A DNA stretch of 64,000 bases from CAYPNF01 sp964411985. Lineage in GTDB: Bacteria; Verrucomicrobiota; Verrucomicrobiia; Limisphaerales; J093. Numbering within the stretch: the stretch's first letter is position 1; each line of letters opens with the position of its first letter. The position numbers and the translations under genes are program-made. Shown here one piece after another: positions 14,123-22,722 of this stretch. The notes under the pieces are model-generated. The model was not told where the DNA came from. It saw nothing but the letters and a program-made list of their open reading frames with translations, and did no database searches. The DNA lies in contig CAYPNF010000032.1 in assembly GCA_964411985.1 (NCBI GenBank), positions 34,251 through 98,250 of the forward strand, given 5' to 3'.

Positions 14123-14626
14123 ATGAACCTGACACAGATTACACCGGCTCAGTTCAAGCAGATCGCCACCCTGCTCGACAAAAAAGAAGCCCTCCAAGCC
14201 AAGATCACGAAGATCGACGCCCAACTGTCCGCCTTTGAAGACACCTCTCCAGCACCCACCATCGCCAAAACCCCTGGACGCAAGAAACGCAAAGTGAGTG
14301 CTGCGACAAAAGCCAAGATGGCAGCCTCACAACAAGCCAGGAGAGCTAAGAAAGAGGGCACCACCACCCCTGTCGTTGTCCCTACTGCCCCCACCAAGAA
14401 AAGAATACGTCGCCCTGCAAAAGCCAAACGTGCAGCACGAGGAGCCCTCAAGACTTCGATCATTGACCTCGTGAAAGCCTCCGGAAAATCCGGGATCACA
14501 ATCAAGGACATCGCCAGCAAACTTGGGCTTAGTTACAATCGAGCCTTCGCCTGGTTCAAGACCACCGGCAAGAACGTCAAGGAAATCCAGAAAGTTGGCC
14601 CTGGAAAACATGCTTGGATAGGGTAG
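14123..14626 (+). CDS. Histone H1-like / nucleoid-associated protein
   Basis: A 167-residue protein. Residues ~1-45 are a helical, probably coiled-coil N-terminus (FKQIATLLDKKEALQAKITK). Residues ~50-110 are a Lys/Ala/Pro/Thr-rich basic segment with KAKMAASQQARRAKKEG, typical of DNA-compacting tails. The C-terminus (SIIDLVKASGKSGITIKDIA, then FAWFKTTGKNVKEIQKVGPG) looks like a small winged-helix DNA-binding domain. Together this suggests a nucleoid protein comparable to bacterial histone-H1-like proteins; that is inference from composition and layout. The ATG at 14123 fits the helix start; 12 more residues upstream are open but unlikely. It is followed by a strong terminator. Confidence 0.75.
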   Translation: MNLTQITPAQFKQIATLLDKKEALQAKITKIDAQLSAFEDTSPAPTIAKTPGRKKRKVSAATKAKMAASQQARRAKKEGTTTPVVVPTAPTKKRIRRPAKAKRAARGALKTSIIDLVKASGKSGITIKDIASKLGLSYNRAFAWFKTTGKNVKEIQKVGPGKHAWIG

Positions 14627-14650
14627 GCTTGAGTCTGACACCGAATCACT

Positions 14651-14690
14651 CCCCAAGGTGTGCTTTAAGGAGGCCCCTTGGGGTTTTTCT
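14651..14690 (+). terminator. Rho-independent terminator after the histone-like gene
   Basis: Stem CCCCAAGG/CCTTGGGG with an intervening loop, followed by TTTTTCTTT. It closes the transcript of the preceding gene. Confidence 0.85.
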
Positions 14691-14723
14691 TTGCCGCCAA
14701 TGATCCAGGTCACCTAAACAAAT

Positions 14724-15320
14724 ATGCTTCCCGCCCTCATAGACCAGCTCGTAACCGCTTGCCTCCAGGTTTGCAGGACACGGCGGGAAAAGCGCACCTT
14801 GGCATTGGGCGAATACGCTGAGGTAGTCTACCAGTTGGTCCAGAAGGTCCATGACCAATATTTGGCGAACTTTGTCCAATACCGCCGCAGATTGGCCGAA
14901 CGAGGCACTCTGGCGGCGAATTTTGAGGAACTATCGGACCATCTCACCAAAGATCACAGCTTCTCCGCAGAGCAACTGGCGAAGATTATCGCTTTCATGG
15001 ACATGGGTCGCCAACAAGCTGCGAGCTATGCCCGGGATGAACCCCTGATTCTTTTTGTCACTGCCATTCGCTCCTACCTCAGCTGTGCCCTCACTGAGGC
15101 TTGGGGAACCCAATACACCTCCAGGACACTCAGGGTGATGTCACCGGCGTTTCGAAACAGCCTGATTGGGCGACTGAAAAAGACCGTGGGAGAATCTACC
15201 CTGAGTGAAGATCGGAAAGTGGAGGTGGTGCTGCAAGCCTTAGATGGTATTGTTTCAGAACTTCAATTGGCATCGGCGGCGGTCACGGCTAGTAGACTAG
15301 GGGTGGGGGCGGAGAGTTGA
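14724..15320 (+). CDS. Hypothetical helical protein (198 aa)
   Basis: Begins MLPALIDQLVTACLQVCRTR and is almost entirely alpha-helical by composition (EYAEVVYQLVQKVHDQYLAN, QYRRRLAERGTLAANFEEL, KIIAFMDMGRQQAAS). No signal peptide or membrane segment. I recognise no family; the helical-bundle appearance resembles regulatory or scaffold proteins, but nothing specific can be claimed. It stands alone between a terminator and the Ser/Thr kinase gene, 156 bases apart. Confidence 0.65.
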   Translation: MLPALIDQLVTACLQVCRTRREKRTLALGEYAEVVYQLVQKVHDQYLANFVQYRRRLAERGTLAANFEELSDHLTKDHSFSAEQLAKIIAFMDMGRQQAASYARDEPLILFVTAIRSYLSCALTEAWGTQYTSRTLRVMSPAFRNSLIGRLKKTVGESTLSEDRKVEVVLQALDGIVSELQLASAAVTASRLGVGAES

Positions 15321-15476
15321 ATCCACCTCGACCGACGGCTTATCCGAGGTCGCGCAGGTGGTCGAGGGTCTCCCGGTCCGATCCGCTGACTTCTGGTGTA
15401 TGGATTGGTGTTGCCGCCACGGCGTAGGACGCCTACCATACCGCTCGACTAGAGAGGTTGATAGAACAGGACGGAA

Positions 15477-16706
15477 ATGAAATGTTGTAAGTGCCGAAGT
15501 GAGCCACCTCCGGGTGCGCTATTCTGTCCCGCTTGCGGCAGTGTTCTGCCTGAGGGGAGTACTGGCAGCGCGATGGACACGACACCCACGTTAGAACAGG
15601 TGGTGTCGAGCTCTGATGCGGTTGCGGTCGCGTTGAGTACCTTGCCCACCCAGAACCAAGCCTTGGACACGGGGACTCGGACGCTCCCCACGGCAGGTCC
15701 AGCAGACCCGAGGGTAACGCGACGCTGGAGAACAGGCGACAAACCGCTCGGTAGGTATCGTATCCTCAGCGAGTTGGGCCAAGGTGGAATGGGGGTCGTT
15801 TACAAGTGCCACGATGAGGTGGGCGGGATCGAGGTCGCATTCAAGGCACTGCCTCCGGAGCTGTCCCACAACAGCCTGGAGATGGATGAGATACGCGAGA
15901 ACTTCCGGTTGATCGAAAAACTGCATCATCCAAACATCGCGGCTGTCAAAACGCTGGAGAGGGACCCTGAGACCGGCGACTACTACCTAATCCTTGAGTT
16001 GGTGGACGGTGTTAGCCTCCACCGTTGGCGGAAAGACAAAGGCGGTAAGGTTGCTCTGCAGCACATCTTGCCGGTGGTACGTCAGGTTGCAGACGCGCTC
16101 GACTACGCTCATAGCAGGAAGGTCATCCACCAGGACATCAAGCCCGCCAACGTGATGCTGGGGGCCGATGGAACGGTCAAGGTACTGGACTTCGGTTTGG
16201 GGGCTCAGGTTCGGACCAGCCTATCGAGGGTCAGTCGGGTCCACCATAGCACTTGCGGAACAGGCCCTTATATGGCGCCCGAGCAGTGGCGTGGCCAGTA
16301 CCAGGACGGAGCTTCGAACCAGTATGCCTTGGCAACTATGACCTACGAACTCCTGGCAGGACGCGTGCCGTTCGATGCGTCCGACACGCTCGTGCTTAAA
16401 CATGCGATTTTGGATGAGAACCCACTAGAGGTCGAAGGGTTAGCTGATCGAGCGCGTGAAGCACTGACACGGGGTTTGGCCAAGGCGCGAGCGGAGCGTT
16501 TTGAAAGTTGTGGGTCCTTTGTCGACGCTCTGGAGTCGGTGGTCACTACGGTCTTCACTGGGCAAGAGGGAGACTTAGTGATGTCCGCCCAGCGGCACCC
16601 ATCGACCGCCACAACGATGAGGTTCCATGATAAATGCATGCTCACATTGGGTTTAGCTCTCTTGATTCTCATGACGATCTTTACTCTGGTCCAGATCAAG
16701 AAATAA
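15477..16706 (+). CDS. Membrane-anchored Ser/Thr protein kinase with zinc ribbon
   Basis: A 409-residue PknB-type kinase. Residues 3-20 form a zinc-ribbon-like CxxC...CxxC (CCKC and CPAC). The kinase domain (~90-365) has the glycine loop GQGGMGVVYKC, the ATP lysine in VAFKALP, a catalytic loop IHQDIKPANVML at ~217, the metal loop VLDFGLG and YMAPEQWRG. The usual HRD arginine is Gln (HQD), so activation-loop phosphorylation may not be required. A single C-terminal membrane segment (MLTLGLALLILMTIFTLVQI) anchors the protein with the kinase in the cytoplasm. Such kinases are abundant in PVC bacteria; substrates unknown. The sigma/anti-sigma pair is encoded convergently downstream. Confidence 0.9.
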   Translation: MKCCKCRSEPPPGALFCPACGSVLPEGSTGSAMDTTPTLEQVVSSSDAVAVALSTLPTQNQALDTGTRTLPTAGPADPRVTRRWRTGDKPLGRYRILSELGQGGMGVVYKCHDEVGGIEVAFKALPPELSHNSLEMDEIRENFRLIEKLHHPNIAAVKTLERDPETGDYYLILELVDGVSLHRWRKDKGGKVALQHILPVVRQVADALDYAHSRKVIHQDIKPANVMLGADGTVKVLDFGLGAQVRTSLSRVSRVHHSTCGTGPYMAPEQWRGQYQDGASNQYALATMTYELLAGRVPFDASDTLVLKHAILDENPLEVEGLADRAREALTRGLAKARAERFESCGSFVDALESVVTTVFTGQEGDLVMSAQRHPSTATTMRFHDKCMLTLGLALLILMTIFTLVQIKK

Positions 16707-17133
16707 CCAATCTCCAGGTTCACTTACCCTGATTGTAACGGCGTGGTGAAATTGTACTCCCAGAGAACTTGGCGTCGCTTCTTCATCGGTCAGCCCGACT
16801 AGCAGGCTAAACAAGAGGGCGCGATCTTGGCCAATCCTTGGGCTTGCGATGATCTGGGTTTGGTGTTCTGCCACACGCTGGTTCAGCGGCATTCCCGGGG
16901 ACATTAATCGGACCAGACATCAAACGCTTGCTGGCCCTGCTGGCCCCGTGGAACAGCCGGTGGGCGATATTCGCTCCAACCTCCCCACGCGTCGTAAAGC
17001 AGCCGGAGTCAACCATGGAGCACGGCGGTGATGCACTCGCATCCTCGCGCCCTCCGGTGGATGCACCGCCACCCGTATGCTCTGAACTCGCAACATTCGG
17101 CTGTGCCCAGTACAGCAGCGGTTCTTTTGTCCC
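16707..17133. other. Non-coding stretch between kinase and anti-sigma genes
   Basis: Both flanking genes converge on this 427-base stretch. I see open frames on both strands (one minus-strand frame of ~80 codons), but none has a recognisable product, ribosome binding site or sensible composition. No terminator hairpin stands out. Confidence 0.4.
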
Positions 17134-17892
17134 TTATCGCGGGGACTTTACGAATGCTTTGACTTCTGACAACACCACGTTCCAATTCGTGCCGCTCACG
17201 GGGAAAGTTCGCTGAAAAGTGCGATCCCCCCATCGACCAAAAACCTCGATCGAATCCAGGGTCGGGATCACTTTACCATTGACGAAGCACTTGACTTTTA
17301 CGGTGCGTGCCGAGCCCGTATTCTCCCACTCCTTCAGCTCTCGCGAATCGGGCTTGAACTCCTTGATGGACACGGAGGAGAGAGAGCTCTTAGCCGCACG
17401 CTGAAACGCTGCTTTGCGGCTCCAGTCGAGCGCGAAACTACTCTTAATGATCGCTATATCGTACCGAAGACCGGGCCACAGGAAGTATAGCAGTAAGAGC
17501 GCTACGGAAAGCAGACCAATATACTTCTTCCACTTCCGTCGGGCATGCCCCCGTTCGCTTCTCGTCTGGTCCTCGGCAGAAACCTCGATCGTTGGAGGGG
17601 GTGCCTTTGGTTTGGCCGGATTCTTTGAGGCTCCATAGGTCGCATTTACCTTCTGCCGGAGTCTTTCTCGATGTTGCTCCGGGATAGAACCGGCTTCGCT
17701 TTCGGTCGCCTGAACCAGCGCCAACAGATCTTTGGTCGCTGCCGCCTGAGCGTGGAGTTGCGCCAATTCGGACGCAAGCTCAGGATCCTGCGCCAACGCC
17801 GACTGGAGTTCCGCGGTCTCCTCGGGGTTGCATTGGCAAGCGACGGATTTCATCGCCAGTTCGCAGAACCTCTCATGGCTGATCGGATTCAT
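17134..17892 (-). CDS. Membrane protein, probable anti-sigma factor
   Basis: A 252-residue protein. The N-terminal ~90 residues are a helical, Cys-containing segment (CELAMKSVACQCNPEETAEL then a Gln/Glu/Ala-rich helix ending EQHRERLRQKVNATYG) as in anti-sigma domains. A membrane segment at ~124-142 (IGLLSVALLLLYFLWPGL) follows, then a periplasmic domain of ~105 residues (IIKSSFALDW, SARTVKVKCFVNGKVIP). The gene overlaps the sigma factor gene by ATGA, the classic cotranscribed sigma/anti-sigma arrangement. I infer that it binds and holds the sigma factor at the membrane. A FecR-like role is not supported by any visible motif. Confidence 0.75.
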   Translation of the reverse strand: MNPISHERFCELAMKSVACQCNPEETAELQSALAQDPELASELAQLHAQAAATKDLLALVQATESEAGSIPEQHRERLRQKVNATYGASKNPAKPKAPPPTIEVSAEDQTRSERGHARRKWKKYIGLLSVALLLLYFLWPGLRYDIAIIKSSFALDWSRKAAFQRAAKSSLSSVSIKEFKPDSRELKEWENTGSARTVKVKCFVNGKVIPTLDSIEVFGRWGDRTFQRTFPVSGTNWNVVLSEVKAFVKSPR

Positions 17893-18530
17893 ACGAGGGC
17901 AAGCAGTAGACCTAGCGCGCGCGCAGGCGCGGCAAGCAACGACCTTAGTTCGCCCGCGAGCTTTGGCTTCTGCGCCAACTCGCTGCGAATGGCGTCGATA
18001 CCCCTTTTGAGGTAGACGCCAACCGAATTCTTGGCCAACCCGTGATCGACCGACAGTTCATCGTATTTCTTGCCTCGCAGGAAGAAGTCCGTGAGCAGTT
18101 TCTTCACTTGAGGTTTAAGGTTGTCCATGAGGGCACGGATTAACTGCGCCAACTCTTTATGGCCGACCTCGGCAGAAGGGTCGTTTACCCCTGCGGGTTC
18201 ATCGAAAATGTCGTCCTCCTTGTCATCCAAACTTCCCACATTTCCACCCCCTGCTTTCTTGCTGAAGTGCCGACGAAGACGGTCTATGGCGAGGCAATGC
18301 GAGATGGACGCAGCCAACGGTGGAAGGTCAGCCGCAACCTGAAGGCCTTCAACTTTTGGGATCAAACGCTCGAGCGCCTCCACTGCAACGTCTTCTACTT
18401 CCTGCGGAAGGATGCTGCGCAATTTGGATTCGGCAGCCGAGAGCGCAACGGGATAAAGGCACTCGAAGAACTGATCCCAAGCGGCACTGTCATTCCGCCG
18501 CAACGCTTCGAGATCAGGTAGATCACTCAT
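17889..18530 (-). CDS. ECF-like RNA polymerase sigma factor
   Basis: A 213-residue protein with sigma-70 region 2-like (AWDQFFECLYPVALSAAESK; then VEDVAVEALERLIPKVEGL, ISHCLAIDRLRRHFSKK) and a region 4-like C-terminal part (IRALMDNLKPQVKKLL, YDELSVDHGLAKNSVGVYLKR). The HTH-like AKNSVGVYLKRG suggests promoter -35 binding. It is longer than minimal ECF factors because of an acidic linker (DDKEDDIFDEPAGVNDP). The partner anti-sigma gene overlaps its stop. The PVC-type kinase next door makes a signalling cluster likely. Confidence 0.82.
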   Translation of the reverse strand: MSDLPDLEALRRNDSAAWDQFFECLYPVALSAAESKLRSILPQEVEDVAVEALERLIPKVEGLQVAADLPPLAASISHCLAIDRLRRHFSKKAGGGNVGSLDDKEDDIFDEPAGVNDPSAEVGHKELAQLIRALMDNLKPQVKKLLTDFFLRGKKYDELSVDHGLAKNSVGVYLKRGIDAIRSELAQKPKLAGELRSLLAAPARALGLLLALV

Positions 18531-19498
18531 TGGAGTTGCGCGAGGACACTAGTGAGGTGACTTCGCTAAGGCAAGCAAAAGCAAGTACCATCGCACGTTA
18601 GTCGAGTGGCGTCGTGGGAGAGGCAACCGTTCCTCAGGTCTGCATCCAATTGCACCGTCTCCCTTCGCTCTGAGCCTGGCTCAGGCAGGAAAACCGAGGC
18701 TAGGACTCGAACAGGTGAGGCAGCCAGGCGACGGTGGCTAACTGGCAGTCGAGGCGCTCGGGACCTATGTGGGGAAGGCGGTACAACGACCCAACCCGAC
18801 ATTTAGGACGCATCCAGAGGCATTCAAGGTTGGCCGCAGCGGAGAATGGTCTGAGTCTGGGGCCGGGGCCTTGTATCCCGGGTTGTATACCCGGCGATGA
18901 AAAAAGAGTCCTGCTGGGGGTGTTTTGGAGAAAGGTCAAGAAACCCGAGGGAACGTAAGTCCTTTTGAGATCAGGTAGTTCCGTGTAAGACCTTGATTAC
19001 CAATGAGATTTACAGTCTGCCCCCGTTGGCCACTTGGGTATCCTACCACCGGCGGCACCCGGTTTCCCGGGCGGGACACGCATTTAGCCAAAGTCGGGCC
19101 TCAGGCTCAAGAGGTTTTTCAAAAGCCCAGGGTAATTCGCTCGCGCTCGAAGCGAATCCAGCCTGTTTTGTGGCTCTTTCGGTGGGGCCTATGGTGACAG
19201 TGTGGTGCCCTCCCAGTTCTCAGCTTGAGCGGAATGGGGGGCTTTCGAGAACGCGCTGGCGTTGGGCTTTTCGTCGTGATCCAAGACGGCGTTTACTCTG
19301 CCCAGATCTCTCCTTCCCGTAGTGACCCTAGGGTACTGCAAAGGATTGGTGCCAGGCGACATGCCTCGAGTTGAGTATCGCATTGCTTCCTCCCCTAAAC
19401 CACTCTTTCCGGTGCGATTCAACCTGCGTCAGCGGGGTAAGATGGAAGCAGGGACGGCTGCGCTTGTCATTCCCATTGCCTTCGCCTAAGGTCCCACC
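18531..19498. other. Gene-poor stretch between sigma factor and ffh
   Basis: Almost a kilobase with several open frames on both strands but none with a recognisable protein or ribosome binding site. It contains a tRNA-Tyr-like 5' half at 18974-19047 (separate entry). No other RNA gene is visible to me. Confidence 0.5.
18974..19047 (-). tRNA. Degenerate tRNA-Tyr-like sequence (5' half only)
   Basis: On the minus strand, bases 19047 downward start GGTAGGATACCC, then a D-arm (CCC...GGG) and the anticodon arm AGACTGTAAATCT with the GTA anticodon of tRNA-Tyr. Up to the anticodon stem it looks like a standard bacterial tRNA-Tyr; beyond it the T-arm is unrecognisable and the acceptor pairs only 5 of 7. 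It may be a dead tRNA or the scar of an element inserted in a tRNA gene. I do not call it a functional tRNA. Confidence 0.5.
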
Positions 19499-20857
19499 AT
19501 GTTTGATTCGCTGAGCAGCAAGCTGCAGAACGTTTTCCGCAACCTGCGGGGGTTGGGTCGGATTTCCGATTCCAACGTCGCGGACTCCCTTCGCGAGGTG
19601 CGGATGGCTTTGCTGGACGCGGATGTGAACTTCAAGGTGGCGCGGGATTTCATCGAGAAGGTCAAAGAAAAGGCCATTGGGGAGCAGGTGCTGCAGACCA
19701 TCCAGCCTGGCCAGCAGATCATCAAGATCATCCATGACGAATTAGTGGTGCTGCTGGGGTCGGACAACGCTGGACTCCAGTTATCGGGGAACCCGGCCTG
19801 CATCCTGATGGTGGGCTTGCATGGTTCGGGCAAGACGACCTCGAGCGGCAAGTTGGGACGACTCCTGCAAAAACAGGGCAAAGCTCCGTTGCTGGTGGCG
19901 GCGGACGTGTACCGACCGGCGGCGATGGACCAACTGGCCACTCTCGGCGCCAAGCTGGAGTTGCCGGTTTTCGTGAAGAAGGGCGAGACCGACGTTCAAA
20001 AGATTGCCCGGGAAGCCGTTGAGTACGCCAAGGCTAACGTGCGGGACGTCGTGATCTTCGACACGGCGGGGCGTCTGCAAATTGACGAGCCGCTGGTTCA
20101 GGAGTTGGTGCGTTTGCGCGACCTCGTCCGGCCTTCGGAAATCCTCTTAGTGCTCGATGCCGCCACCGGCCAGGAGGCGGTGAACGTGGCGACCCATTTC
20201 GACCAGTCTCTCAAGATTACTGGGGCCATCCTGACGAAGCTGGACGGCGACGCCCGCGGCGGTGCAGCGCTGAGCATGCGGTCGGTGACGGGCAAGCCCA
20301 TCAAGTTCGTGGGTGTAGGCGAAAAACTGGAGGATTTCGAACCCTTCCACCCCGAGCGCATGGCATCGCGGATCCTGGGTATGGGCGACGTCGTGAGCCT
20401 GGTGGAGCGCGCCGCTGAGTCAGTGGACATGGACGAGGCCCAGCGCCTCGAGGAGAAGATGCGCAAGGGCCAATTCTCCCTGAATGATTTCCTTGATCAG
20501 TTGCGTCAGATGCGGAAGTTGGGTTCCCTTGAGAGCATTGTCGGGATGCTGCCCGGTGGGGGAGAGATGTTGAAGAATGCCGACCTCTCCAAGAGCGAGA
20601 AGGAGTTTCGGCGGATGGAAGGCATGATCTGTGCAATGACCCCGCTGGAGCGCCGCCGACCTGATGTCCTCAATGCCAAACGTCGGCTGCGTATTGCCAA
20701 CGGGAGCGGAGTGAAGGTATCCGAGCTCAACAACCTGTTGAACCGCTTCAACCAGATGCAGCAGATGATGAAGAAGATGGGGAAGTTCCAGAAGATGATG
20801 TCGCGCATGGGTGGTGGCGGCGGCGGAGTACCTCCAGGATTCCTGCGTCGAGGCTAA
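19499..20857 (+). CDS. ffh: Signal recognition particle protein Ffh
   Basis: A 452-residue SRP54-type GTPase that binds signal sequences of nascent membrane proteins with SRP RNA. The N-domain is residues ~1-90 and the G domain ~95-290: GLHGSGKTT (P-loop), ADVYRPAAMDQL, DTAGRL, TKLDGDARGG and FVGVGEKLEDFEPFHP. The Met-rich M domain (~320-452) reads FNQMQQMMKKMGKFQKMMSR and ends in a glycine-rich tail. Length is as usual for the family. The ATG at 19499 sits at the N-domain start. A glycosyltransferase gene follows 12 bases later. Confidence 0.98.
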   Translation: MFDSLSSKLQNVFRNLRGLGRISDSNVADSLREVRMALLDADVNFKVARDFIEKVKEKAIGEQVLQTIQPGQQIIKIIHDELVVLLGSDNAGLQLSGNPACILMVGLHGSGKTTSSGKLGRLLQKQGKAPLLVAADVYRPAAMDQLATLGAKLELPVFVKKGETDVQKIAREAVEYAKANVRDVVIFDTAGRLQIDEPLVQELVRLRDLVRPSEILLVLDAATGQEAVNVATHFDQSLKITGAILTKLDGDARGGAALSMRSVTGKPIKFVGVGEKLEDFEPFHPERMASRILGMGDVVSLVERAAESVDMDEAQRLEEKMRKGQFSLNDFLDQLRQMRKLGSLESIVGMLPGGGEMLKNADLSKSEKEFRRMEGMICAMTPLERRRPDVLNAKRRLRIANGSGVKVSELNNLLNRFNQMQQMMKKMGKFQKMMSRMGGGGGGVPPGFLRRG

Positions 20858-20869
20858 CCAGTCTGGCCT

Positions 20870-21604
20870 ATGCCTGAGCCGGTTGCCAGCCCCTTGGTGT
20901 CCATCGTAGTCCCGCTTTATAACGAGGCGGAAAACGTGCAAGCGATGGCCAACGAGATCGTCAGCGCCCTCTCCAAACAATCCCGACCGTTCGAAGTCTT
21001 ACTCGTGGACGATGGAAGCTCTGATTCAACCTGGGAATGCATCGTGCAGGCGAGCCAACGGGATTCGCGCGTGCGCGGGGTCCGGCATGTCCGCAATGCT
21101 GGACAAAGTGCAGCCGTTTGGACGGGGCTGCACGTGGCCCAGGGAGAATACCTGGGCACCCTAGATGGGGACCTCCAGAATGATCCCGCGGAGTTCCCTC
21201 AAATGCTGGACAAGCTGGAAGGTGTGGACATGGTGTGTGGCATGAGGAGTCGCAGGCAGGACAACTGGCTCCGTAAGGTCTCGTCAGCGGTGGCACGATG
21301 GGCGCGCGCGTTAGTCCTCCGATCCAGCTTTCGTGATACCGGGTGCGCCTTGCGGGTCTTTCGGAAGAAAGTGCTGCACGCAGCCTTGCCGTTCAACGGC
21401 ATGCACCGGTTCCTGCCGATTTTGGTGGCCGGGTGCGGGTATCGAGTGATCGAAGTTCCGGTGAACCATCGTCCCCGCCAGGCGGGCGTCTCCAAGTACG
21501 GTGTTTGGAACCGCGCCTTTCGTGGCCTAGTCGACCTCTTCGGTGTCGCCTGGTTCCAGCGCCGAAGCGTGCATCCTGAGATATCCCAGCAGACGCCGAA
21601 ATAG
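20870..21604 (+). CDS. Family 2 glycosyltransferase (DPM1-like)
   Basis: A 244-residue protein with the GT2 fold motifs: VSIVVPLYNEAENV at residues ~10-23, DDGSSDSTW (nucleotide binding), RHVRNAGQSAAVWTG, LDGDLQNDP (metal-binding DxD), and MHRFLPILVAGCGYRV with VNHRPRQAGVSKYG. These are typical of dolichyl- or polyprenyl-phosphate sugar transferases. No membrane segment at the C-terminus, so it belongs to the short soluble group. It probably glycosylates polyprenyl phosphate or lipid carriers; the sugar cannot be inferred. Starts 12 bases after ffh; both may share a transcript ended by the terminator at 21741. Confidence 0.9.
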   Translation: MPEPVASPLVSIVVPLYNEAENVQAMANEIVSALSKQSRPFEVLLVDDGSSDSTWECIVQASQRDSRVRGVRHVRNAGQSAAVWTGLHVAQGEYLGTLDGDLQNDPAEFPQMLDKLEGVDMVCGMRSRRQDNWLRKVSSAVARWARALVLRSSFRDTGCALRVFRKKVLHAALPFNGMHRFLPILVAGCGYRVIEVPVNHRPRQAGVSKYGVWNRAFRGLVDLFGVAWFQRRSVHPEISQQTPK

Positions 21605-21740
21605 CCGACTCGCTGGCGAATGTCCGTCCGTCGTCCGCCAGGTCTTGGACTGCGGCGCCTTCAGGTGCCGCTTTCCCCCCCTCCAGCCGACGCGGTCAAT
21701 TCGAACAGATTCAAAACGCAGCGCTTCGCCAATGGGAAAA

Positions 21741-21770
21741 GCGGGATGTCCTCGAGGGCATCCCGCCTTT
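21741..21770. terminator. Bidirectional terminator between glycosyltransferase and hsp20
   Basis: Stem GCGGGATG/CATCCCGC with a 10-base loop. It is followed by TTT on the plus side and preceded by AAAA, so it can serve both convergent genes. Confidence 0.75.
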
Positions 21771-21781
21771 CAACACACTGC

Positions 21782-22237
21782 TTATTCCGCACGGATCGTG
21801 ATCTGCCTCGGTTTGGCTTCCTCAGCCTTGGGCATCGTTACCGTCAGCACCCCGTCCCGATAGGCCGCATGAACCCCATCGGCTTTCACTGCGGTCGGGA
21901 TGTAGAGAGAGCGCTGGAAGGTTCCCCAAACCCGCTCGTTGCGGTAGAGGGTAGACCCTTCAGGACGTTTCGGTTCCTGGCGTTCTGCGGTGATGGTCAG
22001 GACCTCGTCTTTCAACGTGATCTTGACGTTATCCTTCGACACGCCGGGCAGGTCCACCACCGCCACTAGTTGGTCCGCTTCCTCATAGAGGTCGACGGTT
22101 CCAGGAAAGGTGGCCGTGGTCGGATCAGATACCCTCGGTCCCTCGAGAGCGCGCCGCAGCAAGGTCTGGAGCGGTGAATAGGCGTCGAGATTCGAGGTGC
22201 CGCACACGGAAGGTTGGTAGAAGTGAACTAGTTTCAT
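21782..22237 (-). CDS. Small heat shock protein (Hsp20 / alpha-crystallin)
   Basis: A 151-residue ATP-independent holdase chaperone. The alpha-crystallin domain (~50-140) has VDLYEEADQLVAVVDLPGVS, NVKITLKDEVLTITAERQ, RSLYIPTAVKADGVHAAYRD and GVLTVTMPK. A short N-terminal extension (MKLVHFYQPSVCGTSNLDA) precedes it. The C-terminal ITIRAE carries an IxI-like motif. The ATG at 22237 was chosen because an AAAGGAAA ribosome binding site lies just upstream; a longer frame with a basic, unrelated N-terminus is open. Confidence 0.93.
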   Translation of the reverse strand: MKLVHFYQPSVCGTSNLDAYSPLQTLLRRALEGPRVSDPTTATFPGTVDLYEEADQLVAVVDLPGVSKDNVKITLKDEVLTITAERQEPKRPEGSTLYRNERVWGTFQRSLYIPTAVKADGVHAAYRDGVLTVTMPKAEEAKPRQITIRAE

Positions 22238-22722
22238 CGTTTTTCCTTTGTTATGTCGTTGTTTGTCGTCTTTGTTATTTCGATTTCGTCTTGCCAACTG
22301 TTTAGCTACTGGCATGCCACCCACTTTTGTGTGTCAGTGAATTTGGTGGAAATACCTTTGAATCAGTGTTTTAAGTGCTGAGTATCTGCTTACACCATTC
22401 TACGAAGAAGAGTCACAATGGCTCTATTTCCTGTTTCTGTGTGACAGTAGAATATGAGTCATAGTGGCTCATTATGGTGTGAGTGCGGGACCATGCCGGT
22501 CCATGGTTCCCGTCCTCACCTTAGTCGCAGCCTTGATCGAAAACTTTGTCGGCCCCGAGGGGGCAGGATGCGATTCAGGTTGCGATGAAGGATCAAAGGA
22601 AGGCCTGGCTGGGAGTGGCGCGAGTTGGTTCGGGGGGGCGTGAGGGGGAACGAGAGAGCCCGAGGCCGCTGTTTTCGCTACCAGACACTAGACTTTCTCG
22701 TTGAGGAGTGTAGGAATGGCGC
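22238..22722. other. Divergent upstream region of hsp20 and the oxidoreductase
   Basis: 485 bases without a gene. It contains a 15-base direct repeat with two mismatches, gagtcacaatggctc at 22410-22424 and gagtcatagtggctc at 22456-22470, upstream of hsp20. It could be an operator, but no CIRCE element or typical heat-shock promoter is visible to me. Confidence 0.45.

Noticed and set aside
16653..17016. Minus-strand frames between kinase and anti-sigma genes
   Set aside because: No family, no ribosome binding site, and both overlap each other and the kinase end; treated as chance frames.
18690..18740. Possible tRNA T-arm (taggactcgaac) on the minus strand
   Set aside because: The flanking bases do not form T-stem, anticodon stem or acceptor pairs.
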